Below the pieces are notes generated by a model, which saw only the letters and a list, made by a program, of their open reading frames with translations, made no database searches and was not told where the DNA came from. Below, piece by piece: positions 8,806 to 15,346 of a stretch of 64,000 bases of DNA (its first letter is position 1; every line of letters starts with the position of its first letter). The position numbers were made by a program, and so were the translations under genes. This stretch comes from Roseivivax lentus (GTDB lineage Bacteria; Pseudomonadota; Alphaproteobacteria; Rhodobacterales; Rhodobacteraceae): positions 124,001 through 188,000 of the forward strand of contig NZ_FTOQ01000003.1 in NCBI RefSeq assembly GCF_900156805.1, in the 5' to 3' direction.

Positions 8806-10176
8806 TCATGCCGGGGATGGCTGGCGCGCCTCCTGTAATTGGTGCGCGGCAACTGTGACCATGCGTTCGTAATCCGCAGGGGTGAACGGGCAGGGCGGCT
8901 CGCCCTGGTCCATCGCGGCCAGCGGGCAGGCCCGGCTCTGGCAGGCCGCCGAGAAGGAGCAGGTCCCGCATTTGCCCGATGGGGAATGGGGCTCGGTCCA
9001 GGCGCGCCACTTGGCGCGGTCGATCTCGAGCGTGCCGTCGGGATAAAGCCGGCCCACCTTGTTGCGGTCGTCCTCGAACGCCACGGTGCATTTGTAGATC
9101 GTCCCGTCCGAGCCCACGACCATGGACGAGGCCTTGCCCGCATAGCAGGCGGCCCCGTGGGGCTTCAGCGCATCGAGCGCCGAGGTCGCCGGGAAGCCGT
9201 GGCAGGCGGCCTGGTCGATGAGGCCAAGCCGCGCGGCGGAGGCGCTTTGTTCCTCGACCACGGCCATTTCGCGATCGTTGGGTCCGCCCCAGCGTCCGAC
9301 CGCGTGGAAATCGAGGAAGAAGCGCGGATCGTCCGAAAGGTGTGGCGCCGCCTCCTTCAGGAAATCGTCAATGGTGCGGATGGTCAGGGGATTGAAATTC
9401 ACCCGCACGGCGACGCTGAAATCGCGGCTCTGCGCGGTCATGCCGATCAGGTTCTTGAAGATCCGCCGATAGGTGGGCTGGCCGCCGCGCAACCGGCGCA
9501 CGGTGTCATGCGCCTCTTCCGAGCCGTCGATGGTGATCTGGAAATGCTGCACCCCGGCATCGAGAAGACGTCCGACGGTGGCCTCGTCAAGGAAATATCC
9601 ATTGGTGGTGATGGCAGCGCGGTAGCGAATGCCTGCATTTTCGCAAAGCGACTGGAACGCGGCGGAGAGCTCGTAGATCACGTCGCGCGCAAGGCACGGC
9701 TCGCCCCCGAACCAGCCCACGTTCAGAAGGCGGATATCGGGCATCTGGCGGGCGATGTAGGCCTTGAGGCCCGCGACGATGTCGGGGGACATCTTGCCGC
9801 GCGCGAAACTCTCATAGCAGTAGGTGCAGCGGAAATTGCAATCCTCATGCGGCAGGATGATGAGATGCGTGCCGAAGTCGCGCTCGCGTCGGAGCAGGTC
9901 CTCGGCGCGCTTTTCCTCGCGCAGCGCCTCGTCCACCACGAAACCCTGACGATACAATTCCTGCGCGAAGGCGTCGCGCGCGGTGAGCACCGGCTGGATA
10001 TCGCGGTTCTTGGCCCTGAGCGGCGCGAGCCAGGGCGCCATGCGCCGCGCGATTTCGGGCGGCACGACCATCAGCGCGCCCATGAACGAATTGTGCAGGT
10101 ATCCCCCGCCATCTGTGTGATCGGGAATGAATCGGCAATAGCGGGACGCCCGCCAAACGGGATCCGAATGGGTCAT
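8806..10176 (-). CDS. Radical SAM/SPASM peptide maturase
   Basis: 456 residues, ATG at 10176 after GGAG. The N-terminal domain (1-100) has YLHNSFMGALMVVPPEIARRM, a layout seen in peptide-modifying radical SAM enzymes. The radical SAM core carries Cys113-x3-Cys117-x2-Cys120 for the catalytic 4Fe-4S cluster and GGEP (157-160) for S-adenosylmethionine. The C-terminal SPASM domain has seven Cys (344, 363, 403, 406, 412, 417, 429), fitting C-x13-G-x4-C ... C-x2-C-x5-C-x4-C ... C and able to hold two auxiliary clusters. Such enzymes install thioether or carbon-carbon links in ribosomal peptides. The three Cys-containing peptides downstream are the likely substrates. Exact chemistry cannot be read from sequence. 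Confidence 0.92.
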   Translation of the reverse strand: MTHSDPVWRASRYCRFIPDHTDGGGYLHNSFMGALMVVPPEIARRMAPWLAPLRAKNRDIQPVLTARDAFAQELYRQGFVVDEALREEKRAEDLLRRERDFGTHLIILPHEDCNFRCTYCYESFARGKMSPDIVAGLKAYIARQMPDIRLLNVGWFGGEPCLARDVIYELSAAFQSLCENAGIRYRAAITTNGYFLDEATVGRLLDAGVQHFQITIDGSEEAHDTVRRLRGGQPTYRRIFKNLIGMTAQSRDFSVAVRVNFNPLTIRTIDDFLKEAAPHLSDDPRFFLDFHAVGRWGGPNDREMAVVEEQSASAARLGLIDQAACHGFPATSALDALKPHGAACYAGKASSMVVGSDGTIYKCTVAFEDDRNKVGRLYPDGTLEIDRAKWRAWTEPHSPSGKCGTCSFSAACQSRACPLAAMDQGEPPCPFTPADYERMVTVAAHQLQEARQPSPA

Positions 10177-10224
10177 GAAAATGCTCCGGGATGGAAAAAT
10201 GTGAACGATACGGAATCGACCAAT

Positions 10225-10259
10225 GACGCGATTATACCACGAATCGGGCGTCGTTCGTA
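10225..10259 (-). promoter_or_regulatory. Extended -10 promoter of the peptide operon
   Basis: On the minus strand TGG-TATAAT (-10 hexamer 10231-10236), a perfect consensus with the TGn extension. The -35 at 17-base spacing is poor (TACGAA), as extended -10 promoters allow. Predicted start near 10225 gives a leader of about 48 bases before the maturase ATG. It separates this operon from the penicillin-acylase gene upstream on the same strand. Confidence 0.65.
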
Positions 10260-10301
10260 TGCGGGAATACCTGACTGAAAAGGGGCCGCCGCCGGTAGGA
10301 C

Positions 10302-12770
10302 CTATTCCGCGGCGGGCACCAGTTCGGTGATCCCCACCGCCGCAGCGCGCGCCAGATCGGGGTCGAGGGACATCGGGATGTATTCCCCCCGGCGCCAGAG
10401 CTGTCCGAGGTCGTCGTAATGGCGCGACAGAAAATGCCCCGACTGACCCGTCGAGGTGATGAAGACCGACGAGTCCGGATCGGCGAAGTCGTAGACCCCG
10501 CGATAGCCCGCGCCATGCACGTTCAGGAACGGGTTCGGCCCGCGTCCGCGCGTGGCGCCGCGCTGCAGCGTGAAATCGCCGCCGCTGGTGGATTGGCGGA
10601 TATTCACGAAGGCCTGCAGCACCGGCACCTCGCCCAGCACCTCGTGGTCGTGGGTGGCCTCGTGCGCATCGCCCCAGCGCAGCGAGGCAAGCGTGGTGTT
10701 GTAGGTCTCCTCGATCCAGATCAGCGCGTCGTCGAGGGCGAGCCGGGCGAGATCCGAGCAGCTTTCCTCGACCGCCGAGCGGGCCACGTCGCACCAGGCC
10801 GCGGCGCCATCGACATCGCGGTAGACCCGTTCCAGAAAGAGCGGCTCGATCCGGGTGAACTCATCGGCGAGCGGGCCCAGATCGTCACGAATGAGCCGGT
10901 CCTGCAGGAAGCGCAGCCAGGCCGCGTAGATCAGCGGCTCCGGCAGATGCTCGCTCATCTCGCCGTTCCATTCGGCCAGCAGGTCAAGCGCATCGCGCCG
11001 GCGGCGTTCCGGCGTGCCCTCGGGGGCCGCCTCGCCGGTGAACCACAGGTCGGCACCGATCAGGGGCAGCAGCGTGCGCGCGGCCTCGGACACGGTGTCG
11101 AGCTGGAACTCGATGAAGCTGTCGCGGGTATGGACCTCGCGGCCCTGCATCAGCGTGCGCCAGCGCTGCACCCGCTGGCTGTCGCCCCATTCGTAGCTGA
11201 CATGGAGCGGGAAGGGCCGGTCGAGCACCTTGTTGTTGGTGTTGCCGACGATCCCGCCCAGCGGATCGGCGAAGCGCGGATTGGCGCTGTAGGGCAGGCT
11301 GCCCTGCCAGCGATTTGCCGCGATCCAGCCGGGCGCGGGCATTCGGCCCTGGCTTTGATGGGCATCGTCGCGGGCGGGCATGGCGCCGATGAGCTGCATC
11401 GCGACCTCGGTGCCGTCGGTCAGCGTCAGCATCTGCGAGGGCGCGACATAGGCCTCGCTTTGGGCGATCGCGTCGTCGATGGTCTCGGCGTACATCAGGC
11501 CCACCGCCGCGGTCAGCGAGGTGTCGGCGGGCGACAGCGCGGTCCAGGACAACGCCATCACGTGTCCGGGCGGCGTGATCGCGCCCAGGTCGAACTGCGT
11601 GCCGGGCAGGACCGGGCCGTTCTCGGTCCAGCGCAGGGTGACGGTGACGGGGGTGGCATCCTTGATGTTGATGATCGAGCGCCGGGTCTCGAAGCGCCGC
11701 CAGCCCTCGGGGCCCTGGTACTGGTCGGGATTGTCCGGGTTGAGCTTTTCGAGAAACAGGTCTTGATCGTCGAGATAGGACGAGGTCAGCCCCCATCCCA
11801 GCGCCTCCGACCGGCCCACCATGATCGCCGGAATGCCCGGAATCGTGCCGCCGATCACCCCGCCCGACGAGAGCTGCATGCGGGCGAGGTACCAGATCGC
11901 GGGCGCGGTAAAGCCCAGATGCGGATCGTTGGCCAGAAGCGCGCCCCCCGAGGCCGAGCGCGTGGGATCGGCCGCCCAGGCGTTCGACGCACCGGCAAGG
12001 CCATGCTCCGGCACCGGCCAGAACCCGCCCTTGGGGGCGGCGGCGATGCGGGTCTGGCCGGTGGCTCCGGGCGCGAGGCTGGAATATTCCGGCAGCACGG
12101 CCGTGCCGGTGCCGGGCACGTCGGGCAGGATGTCGGCCAGCCGATCGGCATCGTCGAGCGCGAGAGAGGTTCGCGCGCGCAGCACCTCGTTCGACAGGTG
12201 GCCCGAGAGCTGCAGTGCCATCAGTTTGACGATGGCCAGCGAATCCGCCGGTTGCCAGGGCGCGAGCTCCGCCCCGAAGAGGAAGAACTCGGGCGCGCCG
12301 CGGCCGAGGCTTTCGCGGTTGATCTCGTCGATGCGCGCGTTCACGCCATCCGCATAGGCCCGAAGCGCGGCCTTCGTGCGGTCGTCCTGCGCCGCGACGC
12401 TCCGCCGGGCCAGCGTGTAGAGATCGAGCCTGCGCAACAGGTTGTCGGTCTCGACCGTGCGCGTGCCGAAGACCTCGGAGAGGCGGCCCTGAACGGTGCG
12501 GCGCATCAGCGTCATCTGCCACAGCCGGTCCTGCGCATGCACGTAACCGAGCCCGAAAAAGGCGTCCCGGTCGGTCGCGGCCATGATATGCGGCACGTTG
12601 GAGTTGTCGCGCACGATCTCCAGGGCCTGGTCGAGCCCCGTCACCGCCGCCCGCACGTCGTAATCCGGTAGCGACCGCGCGCCCAGGTAATAGACCAGCA
12701 TGACGGCCAGCGCGCCCAGGATCAGCGCCACGCCCACAAGGCGCACAAGCCAGCGAAAGATGATCCGCAT
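10302..12770 (-). CDS. Penicillin-acylase family Ntn hydrolase
   Basis: 822 residues. An N-terminal membrane segment (about 13-32) anchors or exports it, followed by an alpha-subunit region. The autocleavage site is GLAGA-SNAWA: Ser262 would become the N-terminal nucleophile of the beta chain after self-processing. The beta chain has the expected GGALLANDPHLGF and GLTSSYLDDQDLF. These enzymes hydrolyse amides such as beta-lactam side chains or acyl-homoserine lactones; the natural substrate here is unknown. The start at 12770 lies behind GAGAGAGG; a further ATG 48 bases upstream lacks a ribosome site. The gene is transcribed divergently from the dehydrogenase at 12901. Confidence 0.9.
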   Translation of the reverse strand: MRIIFRWLVRLVGVALILGALAVMLVYYLGARSLPDYDVRAAVTGLDQALEIVRDNSNVPHIMAATDRDAFFGLGYVHAQDRLWQMTLMRRTVQGRLSEVFGTRTVETDNLLRRLDLYTLARRSVAAQDDRTKAALRAYADGVNARIDEINRESLGRGAPEFFLFGAELAPWQPADSLAIVKLMALQLSGHLSNEVLRARTSLALDDADRLADILPDVPGTGTAVLPEYSSLAPGATGQTRIAAAPKGGFWPVPEHGLAGASNAWAADPTRSASGGALLANDPHLGFTAPAIWYLARMQLSSGGVIGGTIPGIPAIMVGRSEALGWGLTSSYLDDQDLFLEKLNPDNPDQYQGPEGWRRFETRRSIINIKDATPVTVTLRWTENGPVLPGTQFDLGAITPPGHVMALSWTALSPADTSLTAAVGLMYAETIDDAIAQSEAYVAPSQMLTLTDGTEVAMQLIGAMPARDDAHQSQGRMPAPGWIAANRWQGSLPYSANPRFADPLGGIVGNTNNKVLDRPFPLHVSYEWGDSQRVQRWRTLMQGREVHTRDSFIEFQLDTVSEAARTLLPLIGADLWFTGEAAPEGTPERRRRDALDLLAEWNGEMSEHLPEPLIYAAWLRFLQDRLIRDDLGPLADEFTRIEPLFLERVYRDVDGAAAWCDVARSAVEESCSDLARLALDDALIWIEETYNTTLASLRWGDAHEATHDHEVLGEVPVLQAFVNIRQSTSGGDFTLQRGATRGRGPNPFLNVHGAGYRGVYDFADPDSSVFITSTGQSGHFLSRHYDDLGQLWRRGEYIPMSLDPDLARAAAVGITELVPAAE

Positions 12771-12900
12771 ATCGCCCTCTCTCCGCGCGCCCGAACTGGC
12801 GCCGCTCTCACCGGGCACTAAACCCTATGCCGGAGCTTGCCAAGTCGCTGCCCGGGGGCGACAAAGCCCCTGAAACATACGGACAAGAGGGAGACAGGCC

Positions 12901-13773
12901 ATGGCGAAATGCGCATTTTTGGGGCTCGGCGTGATGGGATACCCGATGGCGGGGCATCTGCAGGCCAAGGGGCACAACGTGACCGTCTACAACCGCACCT
13001 TCGCCAAGGCCGAAGCCTGGGCGTCGGAGCATGGCGGCGCGGCCCAGCAAACCCCGCGCGCGGCGGCCGAGGGCATGGATTTCGTCATGTCCTGCGTCGG
13101 CAATGACGACGATCTGCGCTCGGTCTGCCTCGGCGAGGACGGTGCGTTCGCGGGCATGAAGGACGGCGCGATCTTCGTCGATCACACCACCGTTTCGGCG
13201 GAGGTGACGGCGGAGCTTTACGCCGCCGCGAAGGAAAAGGGCATCGCCTTCGTGGATGCGCCGATCTCGGGCGGGCAGGCGGGGGCCGAGAATGGCGCGC
13301 TGTCGGTGATGTGCGGCGGCGACGCGGAGGCCTATGCCAAGGCCGAGCCGGTGATCGACGCCTATGCGAAACTCTGCCGCCGCATCGGGGAAAGCGGCGC
13401 GGGCCAGATGACCAAGATGTGCAACCAGATCGCCATTGCGGGCCTCGTCCAGGGCCTCTCGGAGGCGCTGCATTTCGCCGAGAAGGCGGGGCTCGACGGC
13501 CGCGCGGTGGTCGAGGTGATCAGCCAGGGCGCGGCAGGCTCCTGGCAGATGCAGAACCGCTACGAGACCATGCTCGACGACCATTTCGACCACGGCTTCG
13601 CGGTGGACTGGATGCGCAAGGATCTGGGCATCTGCCTCAAGACCGGCGACGAGGTCGGTGCGTCGCTGCCGGTCACCGCTCTGGTCGACCAGTTCTACAA
13701 GGACGTGCAGAAGATGGGCGGCGGGCGCTGGGACACGTCGAGCCTCATCAAGCGGCTGCGCGCGCCGGGTTGA
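12901..13773 (+). CDS. Beta-hydroxyacid dehydrogenase, NAD(P)-dependent
   Basis: 290-residue member of the 3-hydroxyisobutyrate/tartronate-semialdehyde/GLYR dehydrogenase family. N-terminal Rossmann motif FLGLGVMGYPMAGHL (GxGxxG), substrate-binding loop DAPISGGQAGAENG, and catalytic Lys172 in GAGQMTKMCNQI. The C-terminal half is all-alpha, with the usual KDLGICLKTG segment. The start is supported by GAGGGAG. Substrate is not decided by sequence: hydroxyisobutyrate, glyoxylate/succinic semialdehyde and tartronate semialdehyde are all handled by close relatives. Monocistronic; toxin-antitoxin genes follow after 90 bases. Confidence 0.9.
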   Translation: MAKCAFLGLGVMGYPMAGHLQAKGHNVTVYNRTFAKAEAWASEHGGAAQQTPRAAAEGMDFVMSCVGNDDDLRSVCLGEDGAFAGMKDGAIFVDHTTVSAEVTAELYAAAKEKGIAFVDAPISGGQAGAENGALSVMCGGDAEAYAKAEPVIDAYAKLCRRIGESGAGQMTKMCNQIAIAGLVQGLSEALHFAEKAGLDGRAVVEVISQGAAGSWQMQNRYETMLDDHFDHGFAVDWMRKDLGICLKTGDEVGASLPVTALVDQFYKDVQKMGGGRWDTSSLIKRLRAPG

Positions 13774-13803
13774 GGCCCGGTTGCGCCATGCAGGAATATA
13801 TCC

Positions 13804-13832
13804 TTGAAATCATATACCACAAAACGTATATT
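13804..13832 (+). promoter_or_regulatory. Sigma-70 promoter with operator palindrome of the toxin-antitoxin pair
   Basis: -35 TTGAAA (13804-13809), 17-base spacer, -10 TATATT (13827-13832). Inside it lies the inverted repeat ATATAC-8 bases-GTATAT (13812-13817 with 13826-13831), which covers the spacer and -10. This is the normal arrangement for autorepression by an antitoxin. The stretch is strikingly AT-rich against its surroundings. Confidence 0.75.
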
Positions 13833-13863
13833 GTGAGCGTGGATGGCGGGGCGGCCCTGCGCC

Positions 13864-14229
13864 ATGCGTAAGGTCGCCCCGTTGCCCGCCTACCACGATG
13901 CGGTGCTCGACGAGTTCCGCGCGTTGTCGCGGCCCTGCGTGGCCGGGGCGGAATTCCTGCTCGAGGAGTTGGAAAGCGCCGATCCCGACCCCGACGAGCG
14001 CTGCGGCCTGCTGGAGGATCGCTATGAGATCTACACGCTCGCCATCCCGGGCTGTCGCGGCACCGCTCTCGCGCTGGCGCTCGATACCGCGCGGCGGCCG
14101 CCCTGGCCGTGCCTTCTGCTGGGGCTCATGTCGCGCCGCGGCGATCTCTGCGAGGCCGCCCGCCGCCGCGCCACGCAACACCTGTCCCTGATCGACCCAA
14201 GCTGGGAGCCCGCCCATGGCAAAGACTAG
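13864..14229 (+). CDS. RelE/HigB-like toxin, probable
   Basis: 121 residues with the outline of the RelE/ParE fold: an N-terminal helix pair (VLDEFRALSRPCVAGAEFLLEELES), then RCGLLEDRYEIYTLAIPGCRGTALALALD and PWPCLLLGLMSRRGDLCEAARRRATQHL, which correspond to the core strands and the closing helix with basic residues. The match is by pattern, not by strong motif. The call leans on the XRE antitoxin gene overlapping its 3' end by 14 bases. ATG at 13864 is preferred because an earlier ATG at 13843 would be almost leaderless behind the promoter. Such toxins usually cleave mRNA on the ribosome. Confidence 0.65.
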   Translation: MRKVAPLPAYHDAVLDEFRALSRPCVAGAEFLLEELESADPDPDERCGLLEDRYEIYTLAIPGCRGTALALALDTARRPPWPCLLLGLMSRRGDLCEAARRRATQHLSLIDPSWEPAHGKD

Positions 14230-14566
14230 TTTCCGATCCCACCTGAACGCCGCCCGGCCAGATATCGCCGAGGCCAAGCGCGGCCACGAGATGAAGCGCA
14301 AGCTGGCGCTCGCCCTGCGCGCCCTGCGCAAGGAGAAGGGGCTGACGCAGAAGGATATCGAGGCGCGGTCGGATCTGACCCAGCCGATGATCTCGCGGCT
14401 CGAACAGCCCACCGGCGCGCTGCCCAACTGGGATACCGTGACCCGCTATGTCGAGGCCTGCGGCGGGCACATGCTCATCAGCTTCTCGGGCGCCAAGGTA
14501 GACGAGGAGGCGTTTCTCGACGCCCAGCCGCCACGGGCCGAAACCGTCGCGGCCATCGCCGTTTAA
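14216..14566 (+). CDS. XRE-family antitoxin/transcriptional regulator
   Basis: 116 residues. Helix-turn-helix LTQKDIEARSDLTQPMISRLEQPTGALPNWDTVTRYVEACGG (about 41-83) is a textbook XRE/Cro domain. An N-terminal basic helix precedes it and a short acidic tail follows. It overlaps the toxin gene by 14 bases and its stop overlaps the next start (TAATG), so three genes are coupled. It should neutralise the toxin and repress the promoter at 13804-13832 through the palindrome there. Confidence 0.85.
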   Translation: MAKTSFRSHLNAARPDIAEAKRGHEMKRKLALALRALRKEKGLTQKDIEARSDLTQPMISRLEQPTGALPNWDTVTRYVEACGGHMLISFSGAKVDEEAFLDAQPPRAETVAAIAV

Positions 14567-14856
14567 TGGCGCCGGCCGAGCTGCATTGGTGGCTGAACCT
14601 CGCCGCGGCTTCGGGTATCGCCGTGCTGGCCGTGCCGGCCTGGTCGCTCAATTCCCGCAAGAAGAAACTGCAGGCGGTGCAGGATGCGCTGCCGCAGACG
14701 CCCGAGACGTTCCGCGACAGCGTGAAGGGTATTCTCGGCGACAAATGGCGCCGCGACGTGGCCGCCTGGCGCCGGATCGACGAGGTCTGCCTGGCGCTGG
14801 GATACCTTCTGCTTCTGGGCAGCGCGGTCCTGCGGCTCTTCGTGCCCATCCCCTGA
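14566..14856 (+). CDS. Small membrane protein, unknown
   Basis: 96 residues with two hydrophobic segments (about 10-27 and 77-93) and a basic, amphipathic stretch between (SRKKKLQAVQDAL...GDKWRRDVAAWRR). The ATG shares its A with the antitoxin stop codon TAA, so it is translationally coupled to the toxin-antitoxin pair. No family recognised. Its place in the operon may be chance, or it may be an accessory gene. Confidence 0.7.
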   Translation: MAPAELHWWLNLAAASGIAVLAVPAWSLNSRKKKLQAVQDALPQTPETFRDSVKGILGDKWRRDVAAWRRIDEVCLALGYLLLLGSAVLRLFVPIP

Positions 14857-15346
14857 TATGGCGCTTCCGGGCGCAGGGGGCGCGATATCCGGCCGTGCCC
14901 GCGTCCGCCGGATGCATGCCCAACGCCTGCCGCGCATTTGCCTTCCGCGCTTTTGCCCATTGTCTTTTGACACTTTTCCCGCGTAATGTGACCGTGTTGG
15001 CGAGCAGCGTCTCGCCCCCGAATTCGCTGAACGGACAGGATTTCCGGGCCTTACCGGTCCCGCCCGTCCCGACAGACCGATGCGGCCGCAAGGCCATCTC
15101 ACTCCGCCCGTGCCGCAACCGATGTGGTGCCGGGTTATCAAATCGGCGCCAGGTCCGGACATGTTCCGGCGCGCGCCAGGGACCAAATGCGATGATCCAC
15201 GCGACAGAGACGAGGCAGGATATGCGCGGCACAGACGTGTCCGCATGCCGCCCGCGCTTGTTGCGTGCATCGCTCAGACAAGACACAGGCTCATCACCTC
15301 TCCGCACCGACAGGGGCGGGGGGTCGAGGCCGTGCAAACGGACAAT
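14857..15346 (+). other. Gene-free region, probable rne leader
   Basis: 490 bases between the small membrane gene and the RNase E start with no credible coding sequence. A TTGACA hexamer sits at 14967-14972, but the -10-like TAATGT (14984-14989) is only 11 bases away, so it does not make a standard promoter. A long 5' untranslated region is usual for rne, where RNase E controls its own mRNA. Several short GC-rich inverted repeats are present; I could not assign one as the control element. Confidence 0.45.

Noticed and set aside
14967-14989. Promoter TTGACA ... TAATGT before rne
   Set aside because: Spacing is only 11 bases, so the two hexamers cannot form one sigma-70 promoter.
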